DNA from: Candidatus Nanohalococcus occultus
GTDB lineage: Archaea > Nanohalarchaeota > Nanosalinia > Nanosalinales > Nanosalinaceae
Assembly: GCF_029207735.1 (NCBI RefSeq)
Contig: NZ_CP104395.1
Location: forward strand, 62,001 to 126,000
DNA length: 64,000 bases
Direction: 5' to 3'
A program made the position numbers and the translations under genes. Under the pieces are notes generated by a model that saw only the letters and a program-made list of their open reading frames with translations, was not told the origin of the DNA and did not search any database. Below are positions 50,457 to 59,961 of the stretch, piece after piece. Within the stretch, counting starts at the first letter, position 1. Each line of letters begins with the position of its first letter.

Positions 50457-51690
50457 TCTCTCCGATGAAAGAGCCGGCCGAGATAACATCGCCCATTCCC
50501 ACAAGTCTTTCCGGGTCTTCATGGATCAGGGTCGGTATGGCGAAAACGTTGAACTCTTCAAGCTCTGCTATTCCTGTGGATACGAAACCGTCTAAATCCA
50601 GGCTGTCAGCGAAGCTCTCTATACTGTCCAGTTTATGGAGATGTAGGTCATCGAACCCGAGGTCCTCGAATCCGCTGTATGAAAGCCCTCCGGAGTCAGC
50701 CATTGAGATAGCACACAGCTCTCCGAAAAGCATTCCGTCCAGAACTTTCTCCGGTTCAACCTCGTAATCAGAGTCGGTTACAGTCAAGTGGTAGCTGTAG
50801 GTGTGTATGGCTACACGTGAGAGATCGAAACGCTGAATCAGCTTTTTACCTGCCTCGAAACTGTCTTCAAAGGATAGCTCATTGATTTCTAATCCTAAAT
50901 GTTTGGAGATTTCCTTTAACTCGTTTTCATCGACGCCGATGCTGTCTACATGTTCTAAAATGTGTTCGATCACCAGCTTGTCGGTTTTCTCCCGGTGAAC
51001 GAACTCTAGGTGGATTGGTTCGCTGATCTTCGAGAGCTGCTGAGCTGACTTTTTCAGTTTGGCTTCGATATTGCCGTCGGCATCGTGGAAACCTGAGACG
51101 ATAGCTCTCTCGAAACCGTTTTCCAGCTGTTCCATGTTGTCTTCGACCCCTTTCCTGAAGTAAGGTCCGAAACCTCTCAGCTTCTGTGAGAAAATCGTGC
51201 GAGAAGTCTTTTCCCCGCCAAACTCTACAATTACATTCTCCTTCGTCCTATCTGTCGTCGAGGCATCTCTAATATTTTTCAGCACGAAATCTCCGTCCAT
51301 AACCGGGTAAAGGACCTTCTCGTTAAGCCTCTGGGCAAGAGTCTCTGAGAGCAGAGGTGTGTAGAAAATCACTCCGTGGCCGTGTTCCGAGAGAAAGTTC
51401 GATACTATGCCTGCCTGGCCGCCTATACGAACATCTCCTTTCTCAAGGCCGGGATTGAAATCCAGATCGACTTCTTCGTTAACTCGTTTTTCAGCACTGT
51501 AACGTATCTGCTCGCGGAACTCCTCGATGGTCTCAACGCGGTCGTGATGCCTTGCTTCTACGGACTCAACGTCAAAGCTTTCTCCCTCAACTATACGATC
51601 AAGGTTCGCGTTAAAACCGACCAAAACATCTCTCGGCTCCCGGCGTCTTTCCTGCGCCTCCCGGTATTTTTCAAGCCAAAGCTGTTTCAC
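50449..51690 (-). CDS. ADP-dependent glucokinase/phosphofructokinase
   Basis: The 413-residue protein matches the ADP-dependent kinase family: VLVGFNANLDRIVEGE near the start, IRIGGQAG-like segment (DVRIGGQAGIVSNFL) and the C-terminal catalytic GMGDVISAGSF. It phosphorylates glucose or fructose 6-phosphate using ADP. Whether it prefers glucose or fructose 6-phosphate cannot be decided here. Its start overlaps the triosephosphate isomerase region by four bases. Confidence 0.9.
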   Translation of the reverse strand: MKQLWLEKYREAQERRREPRDVLVGFNANLDRIVEGESFDVESVEARHHDRVETIEEFREQIRYSAEKRVNEEVDLDFNPGLEKGDVRIGGQAGIVSNFLSEHGHGVIFYTPLLSETLAQRLNEKVLYPVMDGDFVLKNIRDASTTDRTKENVIVEFGGEKTSRTIFSQKLRGFGPYFRKGVEDNMEQLENGFERAIVSGFHDADGNIEAKLKKSAQQLSKISEPIHLEFVHREKTDKLVIEHILEHVDSIGVDENELKEISKHLGLEINELSFEDSFEAGKKLIQRFDLSRVAIHTYSYHLTVTDSDYEVEPEKVLDGMLFGELCAISMADSGGLSYSGFEDLGFDDLHLHKLDSIESFADSLDLDGFVSTGIAELEEFNVFAIPTLIHEDPERLVGMGDVISAGSFIGEIS

Positions 51691-52325
51691 AGTCCTTCAC
51701 ACAGCTCCATTACTGCCGAATAACTGTCCTCGGATTTTACAACACCTGAAGCGACTAAAACTCCTTTACATCCTAGCTCCATGCTCTTTTCAACGTCCTG
51801 ACTGGTTTTCACACCGGCCCCGGTCAGTAAATCAACTTTTGATCGTTCCACGGCTTCCTCTATTAATTCTGGTTTTGCTTCAGAGACGGAGACGTCTCCG
51901 CCGATCAGCTCTGGTGGCTCGAAAGCAACGTAGTCAGGATCGAACTCGCTGAACTTCTCGCATTCTTCAGGGGACTGCGCACACACTATACTGGTTAAAC
52001 CAGCTTCATTTGCTTTCTCAATAGTTTTTCTAATCTTTTCTGGTTTAAGTCTTCGCTCTGAGTGGTTTATAAGCGTCCCGCTTGCTCCGGCAGCTTTCAA
52101 AGCCTTTGCCAGACTGTGTCCTGTATGGCTACCGGGGTTTACAGGATCTAGGTGCTGTCCAAATACCTCTATTTCTTTATCTTTCGCTCTCAGTAGATCA
52201 GGGCTTTGTGGTGCGATTATAACGTTTTCTCCGGATTCTTTGCGGGCTTTACTACATTTTTCCGCTAGACTGTCGGCTTTCTCTCCGGTGCTTTCGCTGT
52301 ATGTCTTGAAGTTGACTACTATCAT
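51687..52325 (-). CDS. tpiA: Triosephosphate isomerase
   Basis: The 212-residue archaeal-type enzyme has the active-site Lys in NFKTYSE, His in INHSERR, Glu in FEPPELIGG and the phosphate loop LTGAGVKTSQDV. It interconverts dihydroxyacetone phosphate and glyceraldehyde 3-phosphate. The ATG at 52325 gives the family start MIVVNFKTYSE. It lies upstream of, and overlaps, the ADP-dependent kinase gene. Confidence 0.95.
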   Translation of the reverse strand: MIVVNFKTYSESTGEKADSLAEKCSKARKESGENVIIAPQSPDLLRAKDKEIEVFGQHLDPVNPGSHTGHSLAKALKAAGASGTLINHSERRLKPEKIRKTIEKANEAGLTSIVCAQSPEECEKFSEFDPDYVAFEPPELIGGDVSVSEAKPELIEEAVERSKVDLLTGAGVKTSQDVEKSMELGCKGVLVASGVVKSEDSYSAVMELCEGL

Positions 52326-52347
52326 AGGTTGATTTACCGTTTCGTGG

Positions 52348-53973
52348 TTAAGAAGTATCTCCAATATCGGAGTCTATGAATGATTTTAGAACATGTACTG
52401 TCATGCCGGCGCTCCAAGCCTGTTCCGGGCAGCCAAGCAGATCTCCTGACTCTGCGTCCACAACTTCGGGTAATGCGCCGGGCTGATCTCTATCTAAGAA
52501 CTGTGAGAATCTTTCCAGGTAGTTTAAGGCCTGGCGTTCGTTCCCGTACCTTGCGTTTGCCGCAGCAGCCCAGCAAGTTGTCAGACCCCAGACCGAGCCG
52601 GTATGGTATCCTCCGGACTCGTAACCAGGATCGGCCATGCTTCTAGTCCGGGCGCCGTACTTCGATGTGAATTCGCCGTTAAGTCTTGAAAGATATTTTC
52701 CTGCTCGTTCAGCGTCTATATGACCGAACATCAACGGAACTGCGAAGTTAACAGCCTGCGGAGAGCCGTCTTCAAGACTGTCCTTTACCATTTTTTCATC
52801 TAAGAACTTTTCTAGACCTTTTTCCAGATCCTTGGCTCTGCTATCGTCTCTCAAACGAGCGGCTTCAAGCCATAAAGACTGTATGTCGACGGCAGGAGAT
52901 CTTTTAAGCGTATCCATCCAGGTACCTTCCTCATCATGTACTACAATTCCGTTTTCCAGTTTAAGCATCTCCATCGCAGCATTACAACGGTTTTCAATTA
53001 GCTCCGATGCTTCATCGGCTTCCCGGAGTTTCTCGGCAGCTATAACAAATAGGGGGTAAGTATCCTCTCTTGGAAACTCTTCGCTGCCGCTATCCAGAGA
53101 TATTTTCCCAGGGAGGTTTTTTTCAGCAAAGTTCTCGAGTATCTGTCTTGAAAGATCGTATCTGCCGGCATCAATCAAGCCCAGAACTGTCCAAAACGTA
53201 TCTCTAGCCCAGTAACTCTGGAACCAGGGGTGTCCTGCGATTATACCTTTTCCATTTCTTTCGTATATCAGATTTTCTATACTGCGTACGCTTTCCTGGT
53301 ACAAGTCTTTCATAGGCCCGTTATAGTTAATACCAGTCTTTTCTAAGCTTCCATGGCTTTCGCCGCCTGTTTTTATCTCGAAGCTGAAGCTTTCCGTTTC
53401 TCTTGGCTCTACTTCTGTGTTTTTTACGAACTCTCCGGGAACAAAACATCGCTGACTTTCCCCGGGATAGTGGTCTTTGATATAGGCTTTGCCTTCGAGT
53501 TTTCCGCCTGTTAGAACGAGTTTACGTCCGTTTTTTGAAACTTCGACGTTTTCTTCATTTTTTAAACTGTATTCGTCTGATCCGATGTCTTTTGATTTCT
53601 CTCGGATGTCTATGCCTGCCTCTAAGCTGGTTCGAACTGCTTTGGGGTCGTCTGTCATGTTTTCAACTTTAATCTGGCATCGAAAGCCTACGGCATCGTC
53701 TAAGAATTCTATTCTCTCAGTTATCTTCAGGCTGCTGGTTCTGTAACGGTAAATCAGGTTCTGGCCGTAACCGGTCTCGATCAGGTTTTCTGAGTTCAGC
53801 CAGCTGCCGTTAACTTTCAACGCGTAGTAATCTAGGTACTTGTACGGTGGAACCCAGAAACCGCTCCATTTAGTCTTGAAGCCTGTATCAAGGCTTCTGT
53901 GGATAAAACAGTCGAGATCCGAGATCGTTCCTGAGAGATTCTCGAGACCCGATCCTGGATCAAAGAACTTCAT
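52348..53973 (-). CDS. Glycogen debranching enzyme (amylo-alpha-1,6-glucosidase)
   Basis: The 541-residue protein has an N-terminal beta-sandwich (about 1-210) and a C-terminal (alpha/alpha)6 barrel with HPWFQSYWARDTFWTVLGL, EGTWMDTLKRSPAVDIQSLW and GSVWGLTTCW, as in GDE_C glucosidases. It cleaves alpha-1,6 branches of glycogen or starch. It is divergent from the glycogen synthase gene and precedes tpiA by 22 bases. No signal peptide, so it acts in the cytoplasm. Confidence 0.9.
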   Translation of the reverse strand: MKFFDPGSGLENLSGTISDLDCFIHRSLDTGFKTKWSGFWVPPYKYLDYYALKVNGSWLNSENLIETGYGQNLIYRYRTSSLKITERIEFLDDAVGFRCQIKVENMTDDPKAVRTSLEAGIDIREKSKDIGSDEYSLKNEENVEVSKNGRKLVLTGGKLEGKAYIKDHYPGESQRCFVPGEFVKNTEVEPRETESFSFEIKTGGESHGSLEKTGINYNGPMKDLYQESVRSIENLIYERNGKGIIAGHPWFQSYWARDTFWTVLGLIDAGRYDLSRQILENFAEKNLPGKISLDSGSEEFPREDTYPLFVIAAEKLREADEASELIENRCNAAMEMLKLENGIVVHDEEGTWMDTLKRSPAVDIQSLWLEAARLRDDSRAKDLEKGLEKFLDEKMVKDSLEDGSPQAVNFAVPLMFGHIDAERAGKYLSRLNGEFTSKYGARTRSMADPGYESGGYHTGSVWGLTTCWAAAANARYGNERQALNYLERFSQFLDRDQPGALPEVVDAESGDLLGCPEQAWSAGMTVHVLKSFIDSDIGDTS

Positions 53974-53997
53974 GGTATGTCAATGGGTGCGCTCGGG

Positions 53998-54003
53998 TTT
54001 AAA
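53998..54003 (-). promoter_or_regulatory. TATA element of the debranching enzyme operon
   Basis: TTTAAA is centred 27 nt upstream of the ATG at 53973, predicting a leaderless mRNA. Confidence 0.5.
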
Positions 54004-54046
54004 GACAGTATTTTGACTGCGCAGTGACTACTCGTTCCGTCGATGG

Positions 54047-54054
54047 TTTTTATA
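54047..54054 (+). promoter_or_regulatory. TATA box of the glycogen synthase operon
   Basis: TTTTTATA is centred 28 nt before the GTG at 54079, predicting a leaderless GTG-started transcript. Confidence 0.5.
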
Positions 54055-54078
54055 CTGAGGACGGCGAAGTAAGATGTA

Positions 54079-55827
54079 GTGGCTCCAAAAAACTGTATCG
54101 AAGTATCGTTCGAAGTGGCAAACAAGGTAGGAGGGATCTACCAGGTGTTGAAATCAAAATCCAGTACAATGCAGAAGTTCTACGGCGATAACTACTGGAC
54201 TATAGGTATATACAACGAAGAAAACGCTAGAGACGACTTTACTCCAGGTAAGCCGCCGGAAGAAGTCAAAAGAATAATTGAAAAGTTTGAATCGAACGGT
54301 ATAGATGTAAAATACGGGAGCTGGAGAGTCCCTGGCAATCCAAACTGCTTGCTACTCGATATATCCGATGTAATGGATAGAGCCGACGACCTGAAATCAG
54401 AACTCTGGGAGGAACACGGAATCGACTCTATGAATGTCGGCAACGACTTCGATGAGCCGCTTGTCTGGTCGAATGCCGTTGGAAAGCTGGTAAACGAGCT
54501 TGAAGATGTTCTCGAAGGCGAAACTGTTGTACAGATGCATGAATGGCTTTCGGCGCCAGCAATGTTCGAGTTTGACTCTCCGTCGGTCTTTACGACCCAC
54601 GCAACGGTTCTAGGCCGCGCGCTGTCGAACTCGGATTTCCATCTACAGGAAGCGGTAAAACGCGGAGAGGTAGATGATTCGCTGGCCGAAGAGTACGGAG
54701 TCAAGGCCAAACACCAGATAGAAAAGGAAGCTGCCCGGGGTTCTGATGTCTTTACAACAGTAAGTAAGGTAACAGCAGAAGAAGCACAGGCCGTACTGAA
54801 CAGAGAGCCTGACGTGGTGCTATCAAACGGTTTCAACGTCGAGGAGTTCCCTTCACTTGAGGAACTTTCCTTCCAGCACACCAACAAAAAAGAGAGGATG
54901 AAAGAGTTCCTCAGAGCATACTTCGAACCATACTACGATGTGGATCTGGAGAAAGATCCGCGTGTAATGTATATCTCAGGGCGTTACGAGTTCCACAATA
55001 AAGGACTGGATGTATTCATAGACGCTTTAGCCGAGATGAATGAGATGGATGGCGATGACGTATTCGCATTTATATTTGTTCCAAGCGATGTTAGCGGCCC
55101 GAAAGACGAGGTACTGGAAAATATCGCGCTCTATCAGGAACTTGAGGATTATATCGATTCGGTTATGCCTGAGATGCGAACACAGCTTCTGAACTCTCTT
55201 ACATCTTACGAAGACCCTGGTGAGAAGCTAAATGAGCTTATAGAAGAGACTTCAAGAGATGTCGAGTCCTTACAGCACAATTTCCACGCAAGAGATACGG
55301 AAAACGCACCATTGTGTGCGTATGATCTGAATTACTTTGAAGATGAGATAATTGATAGGCTCCAGAGTTCTGGGCTTACAAACAGCGAGGACGACCGTGT
55401 AAAGGTTGTTTTCTACCCGACCTATCTTTCAAGAGGAGATAGACTGCTTTCAATGGACTATCAGGATGCGATCAAAGCCTCAAGCGCCGGAATCTTCCCA
55501 AGCTACTACGAGCCATGGGGATACACTCCTGTAGAAACAGCAGCGAACGGAGCGCTCTCAGTAACTACTGACATGGCAGGATTCGGCCAGTTCCTACTGG
55601 AGAACACTGACGAGTCCGAGCGCAAAGGAATCAGAGTGCTTGAGAGGAAAGGCGTTAGTGACAGCGAGGCGGCTTCGAACCTCGCGGAGATGTTACAGGA
55701 TATAGTTACTTACTCGAAAACTGAGATCACGGAAAGAAAGCACAATGCTCGCCGTATGGCGCAGCTAACTTCCTGGGATAAGCTAGGAGAGAACTACAGA
55801 AAAGCACATGAGAAAGCGATAAAATGA
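54079..55827 (+). CDS. Glycogen synthase, GT3 family (eukaryote type)
   Basis: The 582-residue protein matches GT3 glycogen synthases of fungi and animals: EVANKVGGIYQVLKSK near the start, TTHATVLGRALSN, ISGRYEFHNKGLDVFIDALA, and IFPSYYEPWGYTPVETAANG with the E-x7-E pair. It extends alpha-1,4-glucan from UDP- or ADP-glucose. The start is GTG. It leads a plus-strand operon with pgi and two glycosyltransferase genes. Confidence 0.93.
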   Translation: MAPKNCIEVSFEVANKVGGIYQVLKSKSSTMQKFYGDNYWTIGIYNEENARDDFTPGKPPEEVKRIIEKFESNGIDVKYGSWRVPGNPNCLLLDISDVMDRADDLKSELWEEHGIDSMNVGNDFDEPLVWSNAVGKLVNELEDVLEGETVVQMHEWLSAPAMFEFDSPSVFTTHATVLGRALSNSDFHLQEAVKRGEVDDSLAEEYGVKAKHQIEKEAARGSDVFTTVSKVTAEEAQAVLNREPDVVLSNGFNVEEFPSLEELSFQHTNKKERMKEFLRAYFEPYYDVDLEKDPRVMYISGRYEFHNKGLDVFIDALAEMNEMDGDDVFAFIFVPSDVSGPKDEVLENIALYQELEDYIDSVMPEMRTQLLNSLTSYEDPGEKLNELIEETSRDVESLQHNFHARDTENAPLCAYDLNYFEDEIIDRLQSSGLTNSEDDRVKVVFYPTYLSRGDRLLSMDYQDAIKASSAGIFPSYYEPWGYTPVETAANGALSVTTDMAGFGQFLLENTDESERKGIRVLERKGVSDSEAASNLAEMLQDIVTYSKTEITERKHNARRMAQLTSWDKLGENYRKAHEKAIK

Positions 55828-56996
55828 GTTTCCAGATAGAGATAGATCACGTAAACGAGAAAAACCGTTCGGTACAGGACCTGCCGAAAAACAAGGTGCC
55901 TGGCTTTGTAAGGGCAGATCCTGATCTGGACAAGATCCGGAGAAAGGCAGAGGAAAACAGCGAGTACGAAAACCTGGTGGTCATAGGAAACGGCGGCTCT
56001 GTGACGTCCTTCAGAGCATATCTGTATGCTTTCATGCCTGAGACTGATCTCAACGTCCGTATAGTTACAACTCCTGAACCTGATTTCTTAAACCGTGTTT
56101 CAAGTGAAATGCGTCCGGAAAATACGATTGTCATGCCTATATCCAAGTCCGGAGAAACTGTAACGGTTATAGAATCACTTCTTTACTTTTTGAAGAGAGA
56201 ATACGATGTATTCGGCATCACTTCCGACAACGATGGCGCGTTAAAACAGATACTTGAGAAAACCGGTTCTGACTGGATTGAACACCTAGATGTCGGCGGC
56301 CGTTTTTCCGGAGCCACAGAGACTGCTTTAGTGCCGGCAGCGTTCGCAGGGATCGATATACGAGAGATAAGAGAGGGAGCGGAAGAAATGTATGAGAAGC
56401 TCTCGCCTCAGAATAACTACAATCCTGCGCTGAACGTAGCATCAGCCTTCTACGATGCGGAAAAACAGGGTTTCGAACAGATCTTTACGGGTTTTTACTC
56501 TACACGGCTCTTCGGTTTCAAACCGCTTTTCGTACAGCTAATGCATGAAACCGTCTGTAAGGAGGGAGAGGGACAGACTGTCTTCGGCGATCTAGGCCCG
56601 GAGTTCCAGCACCACACCAACCAGAGAATATTCGGAGGCGAGCAAGATGTTCTACCTGTCTTTTTCAGAACAGATACTAACGAAAGAGAACACATCGAAA
56701 TAAGTCACGAATTCGAAGGCATCGATCTTGGAGGTAGAGAACTATCCGAACTGGACGGTATGGAGCTGAAAGAAAGTGTTAAATCTGAGTACCAGGGCGT
56801 TAAAGACGCTTTGGACGATCAAGATGCGCCCAACATCACTTTCAATCTCACAAAGCTCTCTCACCGGGCGGCAGGAGAAACAGTTGCGTTTCTACAGTAT
56901 GTTGCTGTTTACTCGGCCTGGTTACGGGATGTAAATCCTTTCGACCAGCCTGATGTGGAAAAAAGCAAGAAAAAAGGTTTTGAGGCACGTTTCTAG
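55824..56996 (+). CDS. pgi: Glucose-6-phosphate isomerase (SIS domain)
   Basis: The 390-residue protein has two SIS domains with VVIGNGGSVTSFRAY, MPISKSGETVTVIE and the catalytic-region GPEFQHHTNQRIFGG. It interconverts glucose and fructose 6-phosphates. The ATG overlaps the glycogen synthase stop by four bases (ATGA), so the enzymes are co-expressed. Confidence 0.9.
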   Translation: MSFQIEIDHVNEKNRSVQDLPKNKVPGFVRADPDLDKIRRKAEENSEYENLVVIGNGGSVTSFRAYLYAFMPETDLNVRIVTTPEPDFLNRVSSEMRPENTIVMPISKSGETVTVIESLLYFLKREYDVFGITSDNDGALKQILEKTGSDWIEHLDVGGRFSGATETALVPAAFAGIDIREIREGAEEMYEKLSPQNNYNPALNVASAFYDAEKQGFEQIFTGFYSTRLFGFKPLFVQLMHETVCKEGEGQTVFGDLGPEFQHHTNQRIFGGEQDVLPVFFRTDTNEREHIEISHEFEGIDLGGRELSELDGMELKESVKSEYQGVKDALDDQDAPNITFNLTKLSHRAAGETVAFLQYVAVYSAWLRDVNPFDQPDVEKSKKKGFEARF

Positions 56997-57002
56997 TCAA
57001 AG

Positions 57003-57596
57003 ATGAATGTCGCAATACTTTCCCAAAAACTAAGTGATGGAGAGGACATCTCCGAGTACACGAAGTCTATCGCGATGTTTCTTAACGGAAAAGGTCATGA
57101 GGTTTCGATAGTCGCATTTGAGGACGGATCGGAGTATTCTTTACCGGAGGAAATCGATGTTGAGCGCGTCCCATTACATTTCGAAGCTGATAATCTTTAC
57201 AACTGGGCGATGATGCTTAACAACGAGATAAAAGCAGGTGTTAACAACTTGCTGGATGGGAAAGACGTAGATATTATTCATGCCAACGACTGGGCGACTG
57301 TTCCTGGAGGTATAACGCTTTCAAACTATCTTGAGATTCCTCTTGTGGTGACTGTTCATTCGACCGAAAATCAGCGCGGTTTTGGTGGAGAAAACTCCGA
57401 GATGATATCGGAGATGGAATGGAAGGCAGGGTTCGAAGCAGACAAGGTTCTGGCGACCAATAATGATACTAGAAACTCTCTTCTCTTTGATTTGGATGTT
57501 CCGGAAGAGAAAATAGAGGTTATAGATCCGTTCGACGAGGGCTGGCAACACGAGCTTGTTGGGCAGTACAGCCAGCTCGTGGAGGAAAAAGCATGA
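57003..57596 (+). CDS. N-terminal glycosyltransferase domain only (half GT-B protein)
   Basis: The 197-residue protein aligns with the first Rossmann domain of GT4/GT5 enzymes (SIAMFLNGKGHEVSIVAF, DIIHANDWATVPGGITLS, VVTVHSTENQRG) and with the N-terminal half of the next gene. The C-terminal nucleotide-sugar domain is missing and the sequence ends cleanly with EEKA before an ATGA overlap with the next gene. It may pair with the full glycosyltransferase as a non-catalytic partner. Confidence 0.85.
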   Translation: MNVAILSQKLSDGEDISEYTKSIAMFLNGKGHEVSIVAFEDGSEYSLPEEIDVERVPLHFEADNLYNWAMMLNNEIKAGVNNLLDGKDVDIIHANDWATVPGGITLSNYLEIPLVVTVHSTENQRGFGGENSEMISEMEWKAGFEADKVLATNNDTRNSLLFDLDVPEEKIEVIDPFDEGWQHELVGQYSQLVEEKA

Positions 57597-58735
57597 AACC
57601 GCTTTTCATAACCTGGGAGTATCCGCCGATCAAGGCCGGAGGGATCGCAGCACACTGTGAAGATCTTGCGACAACCCTTGCCGATCAAGGCCATGAACCG
57701 GTTGTAATCAGCTACGGCCCACAGGAAGGGGTCGAACACCGCGATGGCGTGGAGATACACCGGGTCAACTCCACTGACAGAGCTAACGACACTCTCTCAT
57801 GGGCGATGAGACTAGGACATGAAATCGAGCAGAAAGCCATCGAGCTATCTAAGGGAAAGCAGTTTGACCTGGTACATGCTCATGACTGGATGGCTGTGCC
57901 AGGAGCCACCGGCATCAAAAAGACTTTACAGATTCCGATGGTGTTCACGATCCACTCAACTCAGAAGGGAAGAGACGGGATCGACAGCAAGTACCAGTCA
58001 ACAATCCATAACCTAGAATGGTACGGAACCTATGAGGCCGAAGAGGTCATTACGGTCGGAAAGGATTTCTGCGAGGAGGTAAAACACGTATTCGACGTTC
58101 CCGAAGAGAAGGTAAACTACATTCCAAACGGAGTTGACCTTGAAAAATTCGATTCTCACTCGCATGATCTGAATTACAACGACTATGCCTTAGACTGGGA
58201 GAATATCGTGCTTTTTGTCGGACGGATGTATCCACAGAAAGGTCCAGGGCATTTAATCGAGGCTATGCCGGAGATACTGGACAGGAATCCGGAGGCAAAG
58301 TTCGTTATGTGTGGAAGCGGAGCCACCGAACACTACAAAGGACTTGCCAAACAGCAGGTCGGTCAGAAAGTTCATTTTCCGGGATATGTCGCAGAGGAAG
58401 AGCTGCTCTCGCTTATGAAAAATGCTAAGATGACTGTCGCACCGAGCGTGTACGAACCGTTCGGTATCGTCCCGCTTGAGGCCGCAGCGTGTCGGACAGC
58501 AACTGTCGGAAGCTACGTCGGCGGGATGAAAGACACTATCGTCCATGAGTACACCGGTCTCCATACCTACCCGGAGGATTCTAACTCGATCGCCCACCAG
58601 GTATCGAGAGCGTTGAACGATCCTGGCTGGAGCGACTGGATGGGCGATAAAGCCCGTGAAAGGGTTGAGGATAACTTCCGATGGGAACAGATAAGCGCCT
58701 GGACTACCGGTATCTACCAGAGTGCTTCAAGCTAA
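57593..58735 (+). CDS. GT4-family glycosyltransferase
   Basis: The 380-residue GT-B enzyme has an N-terminal acceptor domain (ITWEYPPIKAGGIAAHCEDL, LVHAHDWMAVPGATGIKK) and a C-terminal donor domain (ENIVLFVGRMYPQKGPGHLI, and VYEPFGIVPLEAAACRT with the E-x7-E pair). It resembles archaeal alpha-glucan/trehalose-type glycosyltransferases. It is last in the glycogen synthase operon. Confidence 0.92.
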   Translation: MKPLFITWEYPPIKAGGIAAHCEDLATTLADQGHEPVVISYGPQEGVEHRDGVEIHRVNSTDRANDTLSWAMRLGHEIEQKAIELSKGKQFDLVHAHDWMAVPGATGIKKTLQIPMVFTIHSTQKGRDGIDSKYQSTIHNLEWYGTYEAEEVITVGKDFCEEVKHVFDVPEEKVNYIPNGVDLEKFDSHSHDLNYNDYALDWENIVLFVGRMYPQKGPGHLIEAMPEILDRNPEAKFVMCGSGATEHYKGLAKQQVGQKVHFPGYVAEEELLSLMKNAKMTVAPSVYEPFGIVPLEAAACRTATVGSYVGGMKDTIVHEYTGLHTYPEDSNSIAHQVSRALNDPGWSDWMGDKARERVEDNFRWEQISAWTTGIYQSASS

Positions 58736-58986
58736 GTATTTCTGATAGATGAACTCTGGTACCGAAGTCCGACGTCGCTGAAAAATTCTTTGAGCTTCAT
58801 GTAGTTTTCCGAGTCTCCACGTTTCAACGGAGTAAACGTCTTTAGCCCTACATTGATCAGAACGGTTGTTCGACCCATCTTGAGGATGAATCTTTCGTTC
58901 TCATCCGATGGCTGGAAAGCATCGACTTTTTGATCAAATCTTTCCTCCAAACTATCTGCTGTCAGCTTCACAATTTTCTCAGACAT
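58732..58986 (-). CDS. Hypothetical protein, 84 residues
   Basis: The small charged protein has a possible beta-hairpin (FILKMGRTTVLINVG) and a helix near the C-terminus. No family is recognised. It overlaps the end of the convergent glycosyltransferase by four bases. Confidence 0.6.
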   Translation of the reverse strand: MSEKIVKLTADSLEERFDQKVDAFQPSDENERFILKMGRTTVLINVGLKTFTPLKRGDSENYMKLKEFFSDVGLRYQSSSIRNT

Positions 58987-59025
58987 AATTTTGTTACCTT
59001 ACAGTGAACCATTAGCTCCACAGAC

Positions 59026-59033
59026 TATATAAA
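59026..59033 (+). promoter_or_regulatory. TATA box for the small gene at 59057
   Basis: TATATAAA is a near-consensus TATA box centred 27 nt upstream of the ATG at 59057. Confidence 0.65.
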
Positions 59034-59056
59034 CATTTTGTTATTTAACGGTGACA

Positions 59057-59242
59057 ATGGCTTCGTACGAGGATGAGGAAAAGTTACAGAACTATGTCGT
59101 AGACGAGTTCATCGACGAGCTAGGTCCTAATACGGCTTCCAGCATATTCGAGGTGGCTTCTCAAAGGCTTGAAGAGCAAGGTTCTGTAACCGAGGACGAA
59201 ATCGAAGAGATAGTCGTCAATCTGGAAAGGTACACTCTCTAG
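59057..59242 (+). CDS. Small acidic helical protein, 61 residues
   Basis: The product is acidic and helical (EEKLQNYVVDEFIDEL, SSIFEVASQRLEEQ). An in-frame GTG at 59051 would add two residues. The strong TATA box supports expression. No family is recognised. It overlaps the convergent hydrolase by four bases. Confidence 0.65.
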   Translation: MASYEDEEKLQNYVVDEFIDELGPNTASSIFEVASQRLEEQGSVTEDEIEEIVVNLERYTL

Positions 59243-59955
59243 TCCAGATGAACGGCCATAAGCTCCAGCATTCTGGCCTCTGCTTTATCGCTGAAGGAAT
59301 GTCGCTCACCTTCGAACTTATGTAAGCTGACGTCAGAATTAAGCGCTTGAGCGGCTTCAAACGAGTTTTCCGGATGAACTGTCGTATCAGCGCCGCCGTG
59401 GAATATAACTGTCTCTGCTTCGAGATTTTCTACTACGCTATCGAACTGGTAGCTGTCAAAATCTTCGTAGAACCGTCTGTCAATAGTTTTTTCGCCGTGG
59501 TGTGTGAATTCTCCTTTCTCTTCAACTACTGCTCTGTACTTTTCCATAATCTTGTTGTAGGTTACTGGCGCCCTTCCGATAACAACCTCGGGTTCTAGAT
59601 CCTCTGCGGCGTGAAATACAACTTTCTCTCCAAAACTGGAGCCGAACAGCACGAAAGTTCCGGGTTCAAAATGGTCTATAACTGCCTTTAGATCGTTTAT
59701 ACGAGAAGAAAGAGTCTGCTCTATGAAGTCTCCATCGCTCTCTCCATTTCCCCGGAAATCAAACCGAACAGTGTTGTATCCTCGTTCTTGAAAGTACTCA
59801 CAGCGTTTTTCGTAACTGCCTTCCTTGTTCGAGCCGAATCCGTGGCAGAAAAAGATCCACTTATCTGAGTCGTCCTCGTGGTGAACGGCTGCGACCTCTT
59901 CGTTGTTTTCTACTTCGATAAAATGCTTCGAGCTTGGTTTCTCCGGAAGTCCCAT
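59239..59955 (-). CDS. Alpha/beta hydrolase
   Basis: The 238-residue protein has the HG-x oxyanion segment FFCHGFGSNKEGS, the nucleophile Ser in LFGSSFGEK, the acid Asp in FHGGADTTVHPE and His in EGERHSFSD. It is a soluble esterase- or peptidase-like enzyme of unknown substrate. It follows the GH57 gene by six bases and is probably co-transcribed with it. Confidence 0.88.
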   Translation of the reverse strand: MGLPEKPSSKHFIEVENNEEVAAVHHEDDSDKWIFFCHGFGSNKEGSYEKRCEYFQERGYNTVRFDFRGNGESDGDFIEQTLSSRINDLKAVIDHFEPGTFVLFGSSFGEKVVFHAAEDLEPEVVIGRAPVTYNKIMEKYRAVVEEKGEFTHHGEKTIDRRFYEDFDSYQFDSVVENLEAETVIFHGGADTTVHPENSFEAAQALNSDVSLHKFEGERHSFSDKAEARMLELMAVHLD

Positions 59956-59961
59956 AGTTAT

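Noticed and set aside
52380-52646. Plus-strand open frame opposite the debranching enzyme 3' end
   Set aside because: Arg/Pro-rich antisense translation with no motif, overlapping conserved catalytic-domain sequence.
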